NCBI RefSeq assembly: GCF_000023585.1
Contig: NC_012914.1
Coordinates: 6,083,501 to 6,147,500, forward strand
Reading direction: 5' to 3'
Source: Paenibacillus sp. JDR-2
Lineage (GTDB): Bacteria; Bacillota; Bacilli; Paenibacillales; Paenibacillaceae
DNA length: 64,000 bases
The stretch's first letter is position 1; every line of letters begins with the position of its first letter. Positions 17,292-25,986 of the stretch are shown piece by piece. The notes under the pieces were generated by a model, which worked only from the letters and a program-made list of their open reading frames with translations, was not told the DNA's origin and did no database searches. The position numbers and the translations under genes were made by a program.

Positions 17292-18596
17292 CTAGCTGTT
17301 TTTCCCCCTAGGCGCAAATCCTTTGCTGTACTCTTTGAAACTCAGAAAGACGCATAACACAAGGAAGCAGATAAACAAGGTGGCGCCAATATCGCCGTAG
17401 ATCCCCCGCATATTGCCAACCATCGTACCCGCAACCACTGAGGCAATCGCCCCGGCCAGCGTCAGCCATACCCCTATTCCGTAACCGGATATTCTCATAT
17501 CGGGCGGCATGCTTTTTTTCTTCCGGACGGCAAGTCCAATAAATAAGCTTCCAAGGAACAGGAACTGTACGCCAAACGATAACGGCAGCAGGCCAAAGGC
17601 GTAAAATAACGAGACTTCGTCCGTATTATCGAATGAAATGGCCGCCAGTATCGTAATGACGATTCCCATTGGCAAATTGATATAGTCGAATTTCTTTTTC
17701 TTCGTGTAGGACGCAATTCCTGTCAAAATGGCAATGTAAAGCGCAGCATATTTGATCAGCAGGACTGGTACGTATAGCGAGATGAGAAACAAGTCGATCC
17801 TATCCAGGAAGTCGGTAATGTGAATCTGCTGCACCAGAATCCAGCCGATGTAGAGCACCCTTGAGGATAGAATCGGGCTAACGACGCTAACTACGCAAAA
17901 CAGCCAGATCGTTAACATCATTGCGGAGTAAATAACGCCCATTTTCATCGCGATATAGATATCGCGAGGCTTCCTTACATGATGCAGGAAGGATCCGAAT
18001 ATGATCAAATCCGTAAAGGAGCCCAAGGCGAGCACCCCGCCTTTTAAAGGCTGAGCAATCCCCCCGCTTAGAAAAGGCTTCAGCTTCTGCATATCAATCT
18101 CGTTTAACAGCAGCAGAGGCGTAAATGCATAGAGGGAGAGAAACAACGTGATAAACACAACGTTCGTCCGGAATAAATGTTCCATGGACCCTCCTGCATA
18201 ATAGGCCAACAGAAGCATCGTCATAAGCAAAATGTAAATTTGCGGCGTGCGCAGCAGAATGGAAGAGCTGAAAAAGTCGCTGTATATGCGCAGCTGGCTA
18301 ATTAAATCCAGCGTCAGATACGCAATTAATATCCCGTTCAGCAGCCCTCCAAGCCATTTTCCGCAGGAATACTGCATCATTTCGTACATGTTCTTTTCCG
18401 GATTGAAGCGCATCAGCCTCCACAGCAAATACGCCATAAAGATCCCGTACGGAATCGGAAATAAATAGGCATACCAAGCATCCTGCTCGGAAGCCATCGT
18501 AATGGCCGTCGGCATCGTATTCATATTCGAAGCAATCAGCAATGATCCAACCAGCATTGACATTTGTATGGTCGTAACTTTCATCCGGTCCTGCAT
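17292..18596 (-). CDS. Germinant receptor B subunit (GerAB/GerKB family permease)
   Basis: 434 residues, about ten membrane helices, with the spore_permease family start (L-L-I-A-S-N-M-N-T-M-P-T). B subunits sit in the spore inner membrane, resemble amino-acid transporters of the APC superfamily and bind the germinant. CAGGGGG precedes the ATG. Last gene of the receptor operon; a C and an A subunit and a small two-helix protein lie upstream. Germinant unknown. Confidence 0.9.
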   Translation of the reverse strand: MQDRMKVTTIQMSMLVGSLLIASNMNTMPTAITMASEQDAWYAYLFPIPYGIFMAYLLWRLMRFNPEKNMYEMMQYSCGKWLGGLLNGILIAYLTLDLISQLRIYSDFFSSSILLRTPQIYILLMTMLLLAYYAGGSMEHLFRTNVVFITLFLSLYAFTPLLLLNEIDMQKLKPFLSGGIAQPLKGGVLALGSFTDLIIFGSFLHHVRKPRDIYIAMKMGVIYSAMMLTIWLFCVVSVVSPILSSRVLYIGWILVQQIHITDFLDRIDLFLISLYVPVLLIKYAALYIAILTGIASYTKKKKFDYINLPMGIVITILAAISFDNTDEVSLFYAFGLLPLSFGVQFLFLGSLFIGLAVRKKKSMPPDMRISGYGIGVWLTLAGAIASVVAGTMVGNMRGIYGDIGATLFICFLVLCVFLSFKEYSKGFAPRGKNS

Positions 18597-18597
18597 G

Positions 18598-18831
18598 CTA
18601 GACCCCCTGTCCCCTCATCAGAACGTAAACGCCCATGACCATTGCCCGCATGAAGGTAATGTTCATAATGGAGTATATTTTGTGGTTGACGCAGAAAACG
18701 ATTAACAGGGCGATGACACCCACCACTGTGAAAAACATCGCCTTGCTTGATCCGCTTTTCATGTTTTTCCATTTCACCATCGCCGTACCAATCAGTAGAA
18801 AGATCACAAAAACGATAAACCCTAGATCCAT
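18598..18831 (-). CDS. Probable germinant receptor D subunit (two-helix small protein)
   Basis: 77 residues with two or three hydrophobic segments (residues about 5-20, 33-50, 56-74) and little else. It is wedged without gaps between the C and B subunit genes: its start is next to the C-subunit stop and one base separates it from the B gene. Small two-helix D subunits of this size are known next to ger operons in Bacillus and modulate receptor activity. The assignment rests on size, topology and position. Confidence 0.65.
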   Translation of the reverse strand: MDLGFIVFVIFLLIGTAMVKWKNMKSGSSKAMFFTVVGVIALLIVFCVNHKIYSIMNITFMRAMVMGVYVLMRGQGV

Positions 18832-20007
18832 TTATTGATCCTTCCTTCCCAGATTCTCGCTGGTCATCCCGAACCTGTACAGGTTCGCCGTTGCGGAAAC
18901 TTCGAATTTAACCTTGGGGAATATCGTTTCCCAATCTTTGCGGTATTGCTTAGTCCACATATGAGGATAATCACGGTATACGTGAAGTCCAAATCCGACG
19001 GCATCGCAATTGGTACGCTGCATGCTATCCAGCGCGAGCTTGATGTCTTCCACCACCCGCTTGGTCACTATCTGCTCGATCTGCTTGCGCTGCTCGTAAT
19101 CGTCATAGTTTCTGTTCAGATTCCTGTCTTCGTTAACGCTGACTTTTACTTTCGAGTGAATACGAAAGGTGATATTGTCATTCTGAATGATCGGTTTAAT
19201 TGAGACCTTAGCCTCATTGATGGATACGGTAAGGTAATTGCCTTGATCACTAAAGGTCTCGTCGTATTTACGGAATTGTTGATTGAGCAGCCGGACGCCA
19301 ATAGCCGTGCTTCCTTTGGCAACCCCTGTCATCTTGCCGTCATGCGTCAATGCAAAACCTTCAATGAGGACATCCTCCGCCTCTGAGCCTTTAATCTTTG
19401 TTTGCACTTTCTCTACATAAGGGAAAAAGGCATCTTCACCAACTGCGATGATTTTGCTGATAATATCCTTCACGGAAATCCGTACGCTTGCCTCTGACTG
19501 AAGAAGCTCCCTCATCGATTCCGCAGAGAAGCGTTCAAGACGCGTATCGGCATTCAGCACATCCACGGCTTTCCCTTTCGTAATCGCTATAAAAGCGGTT
19601 AACCGGTTTTCCGGCGTACGGGTCAAGGCATCAATAACTGTCTCTACACCTTCCGTCCTTGCCAGTTCTTCGCCAATAATAATGACGCGCCGATGACCGA
19701 AAAACAGATGTCTTGGCAGACGGAATTGGAGCTTCGAGACCGCTTCGCGAACCGTTTTGCCGGTTTCGGTCTTAATGGCGAACGGTTTTTGCCCGCCGGA
19801 GCCGCCTCCGCCGCCCATGCTTCCCATATTGCCCGGGAGAGGTATTAGTACGCTAACCCTGAAGCTATCGTCCTCTTTATCGATAGCGCTTGCCAGTACA
19901 AAAGCAACGTCGTTAATTTCACGGCGGTCCCAACAGCCCGTCAGCGTGAGGAGCATGCCTACACAAACACTGATGGAAACCACACGCCATAATGTGATTA
20001 TTTTCAT
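18832..20007 (-). CDS. Germinant receptor C subunit (GerAC/GerKC family lipoprotein)
   Basis: 391 residues. A signal peptide ends in lipobox L-T-G-C, followed by W-D-R-R-E-I-N-D-V-A, the invariant opening of Ger(x)C proteins. A glycine-rich insert (G-S-M-G-G-G-G-G-S-G-G) near residue 65 is unusual. It is anchored on the outer face of the spore inner membrane and completes the receptor. It is 25 bases after the A subunit gene. Confidence 0.92.
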   Translation of the reverse strand: MKIITLWRVVSISVCVGMLLTLTGCWDRREINDVAFVLASAIDKEDDSFRVSVLIPLPGNMGSMGGGGGSGGQKPFAIKTETGKTVREAVSKLQFRLPRHLFFGHRRVIIIGEELARTEGVETVIDALTRTPENRLTAFIAITKGKAVDVLNADTRLERFSAESMRELLQSEASVRISVKDIISKIIAVGEDAFFPYVEKVQTKIKGSEAEDVLIEGFALTHDGKMTGVAKGSTAIGVRLLNQQFRKYDETFSDQGNYLTVSINEAKVSIKPIIQNDNITFRIHSKVKVSVNEDRNLNRNYDDYEQRKQIEQIVTKRVVEDIKLALDSMQRTNCDAVGFGLHVYRDYPHMWTKQYRKDWETIFPKVKFEVSATANLYRFGMTSENLGRKDQ

Positions 20008-20032
20008 ACGGATATAGGATACTCCCTCCTGC

Positions 20033-21574
20033 TTATTCGGGCTGCGGACGCTGACGCTCTAGATTATCGGGAGTCAAATATTTCGGACGCTTCCGCATCT
20101 TCCACCATGGCGCGCGAACCATGACATCTTTCATATCGCTTAGATCAACCGGCGTAACCGGGGCCAGATAAGGAATGCCAAACGTCGTTAGCTTAGCCAA
20201 GTGACCAACAACAACCATTGCCGCGATCATAATGCCAAGCAAGCCAAAGACCGAAGCAAGCAGCATGATTGGAAAACGAAGCATCCTAATGGCGATTGCA
20301 GCATTGTAACGAGGCAAAGTAAAGGAAGCGATACCTGTCATCGAAACGACGATAACCATAGCGGCAGACACAATACCGGCCTGAACCGCCGCCTGGCCAA
20401 CAACAAGCGCTCCCAGGATACTGACGGCCTGACCGACAATCCGGGGCAGCCGTACGCCTGCTTCGCGAAGCGCCTCGAAGGCGATCTCCATAATTAGCGC
20501 TTCCACGACGGCGGGGAAAGGAATCGCTTCGCGCGAGGCCGCGATGCTTAGCAGCAGGTTGGTCGGAATCATCTCCGGATGATAGGTAGAAACCGCGATA
20601 TACAATGCCGGGGAAAACAGGGCAACAAACAAACTGAATAATCTCAGCCACCTCAATAAAGTGCCTACCATAAACCGCTCATAATAATCCTCGCTAGCCT
20701 GCAGCCACTGCCAGAAGCCAAACGGAGCGATTAAGGCAAAAGGCGTGCCGTCTACAAGGATGGCAACCCGCCCTTCCAGAAGCGATGCCGCCACCGTGTC
20801 CGGACGTTCCGTCGTTTGCACCTGAGGAAACGGGGAAAAGCCTTGATCCTGGATAAACTCCTCGATATAACCGCTCTCCAGAATGCCGTCGATATGAATC
20901 CGGCTTAAGCGGTCCTCCACTTCTTGCAGCAGCTTGGGGTTAACTATTCCAGCCATATAAGTAAGGATCACGTTCGTATTCGTCTCGGTTCCGATAACGA
21001 AGGACTTCATCTTGAGCCGCGGCGACTTGATCTTGCTTCGCACAAGCGATGTATTCGTACGGAGATGCTCGTTAAAGCCTTCGCGGGGACCACGGACGAC
21101 GGTTTCCGTCTCCGGCTCGGCTACGCTGCGGCGGATGCCGCCTCTAAGACCTAGACAGACGGCAATATCCTGCCCTTCTACGAATAGAACGCTGTCGCCC
21201 GATAACAGGTTGGTAAGCAGCTCTTTATAGAACTGAATCTTGGAGGCTTGGGCAACCGGAAGCGTCTGCTCGGTTATCAGGTCAATGGTAAACTCGCCGC
21301 CCTCAAGAATCATAAGCGCCTTCATCGCCGCATCCACGGCACTGGTCGTAACCATCCCGTCAACATAACAAAGCAGCGCCTTGGGACCATTCTCGATCTC
21401 GAATTCGCGCATCACGATATCCGAGCTGTCCTTGAAGAGCTCCTCCATGATTTTGCCGTTCGCTTCTATCGTTTGCCGGATGGGCACATCCTGAAACTTG
21501 TTAATCGCGTGATGATCCAATTTTCCTTCGGGTAAGCTTCTGGCCTTTGTTTTCGTTGGCACTGTTGTCACCAC
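20033..21574 (-). CDS. Germinant receptor A subunit (GerAA/GerKA family)
   Basis: About 510 residues: a soluble N-terminal domain of 270 residues, then five or six helices (V-R-L-P-R-I-V-G-Q-A-V-S-I-L-G-A-L-V-V-G-Q-A is the family core) and a short basic tail. First gene of the operon A-C-D-B on the minus strand. Start is uncertain: GTG 21574 and GTG 21571 lack a clear Shine-Dalgarno; the GGTGGTG they form could itself serve a GTG at 21562. Confidence 0.92.
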   Translation of the reverse strand: MVTTVPTKTKARSLPEGKLDHHAINKFQDVPIRQTIEANGKIMEELFKDSSDIVMREFEIENGPKALLCYVDGMVTTSAVDAAMKALMILEGGEFTIDLITEQTLPVAQASKIQFYKELLTNLLSGDSVLFVEGQDIAVCLGLRGGIRRSVAEPETETVVRGPREGFNEHLRTNTSLVRSKIKSPRLKMKSFVIGTETNTNVILTYMAGIVNPKLLQEVEDRLSRIHIDGILESGYIEEFIQDQGFSPFPQVQTTERPDTVAASLLEGRVAILVDGTPFALIAPFGFWQWLQASEDYYERFMVGTLLRWLRLFSLFVALFSPALYIAVSTYHPEMIPTNLLLSIAASREAIPFPAVVEALIMEIAFEALREAGVRLPRIVGQAVSILGALVVGQAAVQAGIVSAAMVIVVSMTGIASFTLPRYNAAIAIRMLRFPIMLLASVFGLLGIMIAAMVVVGHLAKLTTFGIPYLAPVTPVDLSDMKDVMVRAPWWKMRKRPKYLTPDNLERQRPQPE

Positions 21575-21692
21575 CGTTCAGATTAATACAGGTTATGATT
21601 ACCTAATTCGCCTAAATTATGATGTGCATTCTCTTTTGCATGATTCGGTGCCCAAAGCGCCAACCTATTGCTTAGGAAGGGAGGGAATAACC

Positions 21693-21803
21693 ATGACATC
21701 GCCAAAAAACCGCCGCGAGAACGCGTGGAAGCAGCGTAAGCATACGCAGCATCCAACGCATGGCAAAGTGAAATCCTTCGAAGAGTTGAGCAAAGGTAAG
21801 TAG
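21693..21803 (+). CDS. Very small protein, DUF6254-like
   Basis: 36 residues, missed by length cut-offs, with an excellent GAAGGGAGGG site before the ATG. The composition (K-N-R-R-E-N-A-W-K-Q-R-K, then H-G-K-V-K-S-F-E-E-L-S) matches what I recall of DUF6254, a tiny conserved protein of Bacilli of unknown function. It is divergent from the ger operon and stands alone. Confidence 0.65.
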   Translation: MTSPKNRRENAWKQRKHTQHPTHGKVKSFEELSKGK

Positions 21804-21849
21804 GCTGCGGGGAAACCGAAGTGAGTAATTGCACTTGTTACGTAACTTT

Positions 21850-22140
21850 GTAGACGGTAAATAGGCACTACGCGGATATAACGTCCTTCCGATCGCTGTT
21901 GCCCCCGAATTTCTTTGATTATAATCCGCTTATTGCGGATGAAATTCTGGGGCAACGGCGAACGTTTCACTTCTCCAGTACGTTATTGCCGCTCCGCTCC
22001 CTCACCTTTTCTTTTTAGGGGCCGTGTCGGCAGTCAGCTCACCCTGACTGCCGAACTTCTATCGAAAGGCTGAAATCAGCCTTACTTCTTCGTCTGCTTA
22101 CATAGCTCAATAAGCTTGTAACTGAGCTCCCCTTTTTAAC
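21850..22140. other. Intergenic region with nested and serial hairpins
   Basis: No gene seen. A nested structure spans 21879-21987: outer arms ATAACGT/ACGTTAT, then GTTGCCCC/GGGGCAAC with GAATTTC/GAAATTC, and an innermost ATCCGC-TTATT-GCGGAT. It is followed by CGGCAGTCAG/CTGACTGCCG (22028-22053) and AAGGCTGA/TCAGCCTT (22066-22083). AGGGG (22016-22020) and CCCCT (about 22129-22133) could close the second half. This may be a structured RNA or a palindromic intergenic repeat. Confidence 0.5.
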
Positions 22141-22143
22141 CAC

Positions 22144-22193
22144 GACAAAAAGACCATCCTTTAGGACATTGCCCCTTAGGATGGTCTTTTTGT
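22144..22193. terminator. Strong bidirectional terminator
   Basis: ACAAAAAGACCATCCT and AGGATGGTCTTTTTGT pair around a loop of about 17 bases; A-run and T-run are inside the arms. Ends the importer operon at 22209. Confidence 0.85.
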
Positions 22194-22208
22194 TGTGCTG
22201 CTGTGCTG

Positions 22209-23111
22209 CTATTCTTTTACGCCGCCGAGCTGCATGCCAACAACGAAGTATTTTTGAAGGAACGGATAGACGACCAGGATCGGCAAGGATGCGACGATTG
22301 TAATGGCAGCGCGGATCGATAGAGGAGTAACCATCGCTTTAGCCGCACTGGCATCGCCACCGTTTTGCAGAGCCGGATTGCTGTTGGAGTTCATCGCCGA
22401 TGAGAGAAGCTTCATCAGCTCGTACTGAAGCGTGCTGAGCTCTTGCTTCGAAGAGGTAAACAGGAACGTGTCGAACCAGGAGTTCCACTGTCCTACCGCT
22501 ACGAATAGAGCAACTGTCGCCAGTACTGGCTGGCAAAGCGGAAGAATAACCTGCAGGAAGATACGGAAGTCTCCTGCCCCGTCTACTTTTGCCGACTCGA
22601 TCAAGCTCTCCGACAACGTCCCGATATAGGTACGGATTACAATCATGTTAAAGGCGCTGACCAGACCAGGAACAATGTAAACCAGGAAGTTATTGAGAAG
22701 GTGAAGGTCCTTAACCAAGAAGTAATACGGAATCAGACCCGCGTTAAAGTACATCGTCATTACGATAATAATCGTTATTGCCTTACGGAAAGCGTATTCC
22801 TTGCGGCTTACCGTATAAGCCAGCATCGTCGTAAGGAACAAGCTGAGCACGGTTGCCAGTACGGTACGCGCTATCGAGATAAAGAAAGCATTAAACACGG
22901 TGCCGGTAACAAATACTGCTTTATAATTCTGAAGCGTCCATTCCCGCGGCCAGACGTAAATACCGCCCCGAATCGTATCAAGCCCCGCATTAAAGGATAC
23001 GGCTAGCGTATTCAAGAAGGGGTAGAGCGTAACTACGGCCAGCAATATCATGATAATGGCATTGACTGTACCAAATATCGCCGGCTCAAGCTGAAGTGTT
23101 CTTTTTCTCAT
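22209..23111 (-). CDS. Carbohydrate ABC transporter permease (LplC/YtcP-like)
   Basis: 300 residues, six helices, CUT1 family. The EAA loop reads E-S-A-K-V-D-G-A-G-D-F-R-I-F-L-Q-V-I-L-P-L, which docks to an ATPase. No ATPase gene is nearby, as usual for LplB/LplC-type systems that share a general ATPase such as MsmX. It pairs with the permease 16 bases upstream. Substrate is probably an oligosaccharide or uronide, not readable from sequence. Confidence 0.9.
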   Translation of the reverse strand: MRKRTLQLEPAIFGTVNAIIMILLAVVTLYPFLNTLAVSFNAGLDTIRGGIYVWPREWTLQNYKAVFVTGTVFNAFFISIARTVLATVLSLFLTTMLAYTVSRKEYAFRKAITIIIVMTMYFNAGLIPYYFLVKDLHLLNNFLVYIVPGLVSAFNMIVIRTYIGTLSESLIESAKVDGAGDFRIFLQVILPLCQPVLATVALFVAVGQWNSWFDTFLFTSSKQELSTLQYELMKLLSSAMNSNSNPALQNGGDASAAKAMVTPLSIRAAITIVASLPILVVYPFLQKYFVVGMQLGGVKE

Positions 23112-23127
23112 TATGATCCCCTCCTTA

Positions 23128-24090
23128 TCAAATAAGCCTTTCTTCGCCGAATCGCTTCGCTATCGTATTGGCGGCGTAGATAAGCGTGATGCTGACAACC
23201 GTCTTGAATATACCCGCTGCGGTTGCAAGCGAATAGTTGCCCTGCTTGAGTCCGTATTTCAGAACAAAGATATCTATTGTCTCCGACCAATCGACAACAA
23301 CGCCATTGCCAAGCAAATATTGCACTTCAAAGCCAGCTTCCAGAATCCAGCCCAGGTTCATGATGAGCAAAATAATAACGATGGACTTGATGCCTGGCAG
23401 CGTTATATACCACATCTTATGGTAACGGTTAGCTCCGTCAATCTCCGCCGCCTCATACAGGGATGGATCAATCGAGGTAATCGCCGCCAAATAGATGATT
23501 GCATTCCAACCGACTTCTTTCCATACATGCGATGCGCCAACAATACCCCAGAAATATTTAGGCTCGCTAAGCCACATGATAGGCTCGTGAATAATCCCAA
23601 GCTTCATCAATACTTCATTGACGATACCGCCATCCACGGACAGCGAAGTTGCAACAATTCCCGTAACGATAATCCACGATAGAAAATGCGGCAAATACGA
23701 AATCGTCTGAATCGAACGCTTAAACAGCTTGTTCTTCACTTCATTTAACAAAATCGCGAAAATAATGGCCGTTACGAAGCCCAATACCATATTGATGGCA
23801 CTCATGCCAATCGTATTGCGTAGAACGCGCAAGAAACTGTCATCGGTAAACAAGAATTTAAACTGCTTTAAGCCAACCCACTCTTGCTCGCCAAAAGATT
23901 TTGCCGGCTTATAATTCTGGAAAGCCATTGTCCAGCCCCAAATCGGGTAATACGAGAAGAGCATGACATAAATGAGTACGGGCAGCGACATCCACATAAG
24001 CTGACCCTGGTTTTTGAACCGCTTGGATTTGCGGGTCTTCTTAGGCTGGATAGCAGCCTCTACAGCTATAGTATCTACGGGTTTCGCCAT
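23128..24090 (-). CDS. Carbohydrate ABC transporter permease (LplB-like)
   Basis: 320 residues: a basic cytoplasmic N-terminus (P-K-K-T-R-K-S-K-R-F-K) then six helices, with EAA loop Y-E-A-A-E-I-D-G-A-N-R-Y-H-K-M-W-Y-I-T-L-P. Forms the channel with the next permease. Second gene after the binding protein (84-base gap). Confidence 0.9.
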   Translation of the reverse strand: MAKPVDTIAVEAAIQPKKTRKSKRFKNQGQLMWMSLPVLIYVMLFSYYPIWGWTMAFQNYKPAKSFGEQEWVGLKQFKFLFTDDSFLRVLRNTIGMSAINMVLGFVTAIIFAILLNEVKNKLFKRSIQTISYLPHFLSWIIVTGIVATSLSVDGGIVNEVLMKLGIIHEPIMWLSEPKYFWGIVGASHVWKEVGWNAIIYLAAITSIDPSLYEAAEIDGANRYHKMWYITLPGIKSIVIILLIMNLGWILEAGFEVQYLLGNGVVVDWSETIDIFVLKYGLKQGNYSLATAAGIFKTVVSITLIYAANTIAKRFGEERLI

Positions 24091-24173
24091 CTCTCTTCCT
24101 TCCTCCGCTCCAAAGATAAAGCGGAAGGGCTGAGGCAGTCTGCTTCATCCCTTCCGCTTTCTGCTGCCTTACA

Positions 24174-25895
24174 TTAATTGCTGCTCCAATTTTGAATACG
24201 CCATTGAATTTGTTCGTTAATGCGATCCTCGTAAGCTTTTACGTTGATTTTCTTGTATTCATCTACATAGTCCTGCCATACTTTATCGAATTGATCAGGC
24301 TTCGACATAATGGCTCTAGGCAGGAATTTCAACGAAGCATCCGTCATTTTCTTATTTGCAATCGAAGCATCGGAGCCGTCAATCAGGTCGATCTGCCAAG
24401 CCGGGTAATAAACAGGGTTATCCGGCGGCTGCGTGAAGAATTCCGTCCAGGTTTTGTGGCCGTAAGCATTCAGAACTTCCTTGTCGACGTCTTTCAAGCT
24501 GTCATAGAACTCTACAGGGTCCCCGCCCGGCGATGTTGCATTGCCGTCGCTCAAAGTACCTTCAATTTTAGGCAGGTATCCGAAAATTCCGTCACCGAGG
24601 TTTGCAAGCTTCCAAGCCGGGTCCTCGTAGTTTTTGCGCTGCTCAGGCGTTCTCGTGTATTTACCGTCTGTGCCTACTTGATAATCAACGCCCTCTTCGC
24701 CCCAAGTGAACATCTTCTGGTATTTCTCGTCCATCAGCTGTTCAAGCGCTTGAATGATGCGTTTCGGATCCTTCGCGTCTACCGAAATACCAAAGCCGTT
24801 GTTCAAATTGATAACGGCGCGGTCGCGGTAGTAATCCTTAATGCTTGCGTCATAAACAAGCGGGAAGCCTACGTAAGTGCGGTCGGATTTGCCTTGCGTA
24901 TTCAAGGAATCCTCTGCCGTCTGGAAGTTCCAGTGCTGGTCGAACATACCAAGGACATTGCCTTGAGTCAGCTTCGCCAAATACTGATCATAGTTTTGGG
25001 TAAATGCTTCTTTATCCATCAGCCCTTCGTTGTACAGGCCATTCAATTCTTTATAGTAGGTTTTCGAAATATCCTGTGTCGCGAAAACGCTTGCCACGCC
25101 ATTGTCTACAACAACGCCGCCGTCGTTTGGATGTCCTGTCAGATGCTCAGGCGCATTCAGCAGGCCGAATGTCCGCCAGTCGGACGCGAGTGTCGTAAAG
25201 CCGATTGTTTTCTGACCGTCGATTTCCGGGTATTTCGCCTGATATTCGCGAATCAGCTTCATATAATCGTCAAGAGTTTGGAGTTTAGGATAACCGAATT
25301 CCTTCAGTACGGCTTTTTGAATCCAGAAGGCTGGACCGCTGTAGAACGTTTCGTTCACATTGCCTTGATACGCGCCGTAGTTAGGCAGCCAGTAAATGTG
25401 GCCGTCGGAAGGATCCTTCATCCGGTTCCAGTATTTCGCGTAATGCTCTTTCAGCTTTGGAGCATACTGCTCAATAAGATCTTCAAGCGGAATAACAGCA
25501 CCCGCCGATACAAGCTTAGGGTCCGCGGTAATCAAATCAGGATAGTCGCCGCCAGCAATCATAACGCCAAGCTTTTGCTCAAGGTCGCCTACCAGGAATT
25601 CCGTCTTAAACGTAATGCCCAGATCTTCTTTAATTTTTTTGAACAGCTTGTTGTCCGATGTTGGCGATTGACCAGGAGCCCCGATGAATGCAGAAATTTC
25701 AACTGGCTTCAACGCCTCATCCGCTGCATTCGTACCCGAATTGCCTGCGTTTGCAGTTGTAGACGGCGTAGTGGACGCACTGCTATTGCTGTTTTTGCCA
25801 TCGTTATTGCCGTTACTGCACGCCGCAACCGTCATACTCAAGGCAACCGCGACTGCCATAGTTGTCAATAATGGCTTTTTTGCTTTAACCCCCAT
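24174..25895 (-). CDS. Extracellular solute-binding lipoprotein (LplA-like)
   Basis: 573 residues; signal peptide with lipobox V-A-A-C at residues 23-26, then a Ser/Thr/Asn-rich linker and a large SBP_bac_1-type domain with aromatic residues typical of saccharide binding. It captures the substrate outside the membrane and feeds the two permeases downstream. AGGAGGAGAAGCAA precedes the ATG. A cre-like site at 25946-25959 and a TATAAT lie upstream, so carbon catabolite control by CcpA is likely, with activation by the YesN-type regulators. Confidence 0.9.
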   Translation of the reverse strand: MGVKAKKPLLTTMAVAVALSMTVAACSNGNNDGKNSNSSASTTPSTTANAGNSGTNAADEALKPVEISAFIGAPGQSPTSDNKLFKKIKEDLGITFKTEFLVGDLEQKLGVMIAGGDYPDLITADPKLVSAGAVIPLEDLIEQYAPKLKEHYAKYWNRMKDPSDGHIYWLPNYGAYQGNVNETFYSGPAFWIQKAVLKEFGYPKLQTLDDYMKLIREYQAKYPEIDGQKTIGFTTLASDWRTFGLLNAPEHLTGHPNDGGVVVDNGVASVFATQDISKTYYKELNGLYNEGLMDKEAFTQNYDQYLAKLTQGNVLGMFDQHWNFQTAEDSLNTQGKSDRTYVGFPLVYDASIKDYYRDRAVINLNNGFGISVDAKDPKRIIQALEQLMDEKYQKMFTWGEEGVDYQVGTDGKYTRTPEQRKNYEDPAWKLANLGDGIFGYLPKIEGTLSDGNATSPGGDPVEFYDSLKDVDKEVLNAYGHKTWTEFFTQPPDNPVYYPAWQIDLIDGSDASIANKKMTDASLKFLPRAIMSKPDQFDKVWQDYVDEYKKINVKAYEDRINEQIQWRIQNWSSN

Positions 25896-25945
25896 TTGCT
25901 TCTCCTCCTACGGATTGTGTGCTTACCTCTACATTATGAGGCATT

Positions 25946-25959
25946 TGAATGCGTTTACA
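25946..25959 (-). promoter_or_regulatory. Candidate cre (CcpA) site upstream of the importer operon
   Basis: On the minus strand TGTAAACGCATTCA fits the catabolite-responsive element consensus with one off-consensus position. It lies about 20 bases after a TATAAT and 51 bases before the start of the binding protein gene, a position that would block transcription when glucose is present. Confidence 0.6.
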
Positions 25960-25986
25960 TCATAATCAGAGTTAAGCATTATACCC

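Noticed and set aside
24192..25871. A 559-codon open frame on the plus strand opposite the LplA-like gene
   Set aside because: It mirrors the binding protein gene almost exactly, has no ribosome binding site or recognisable domain, and its composition is what codon bias of the minus-strand gene produces.
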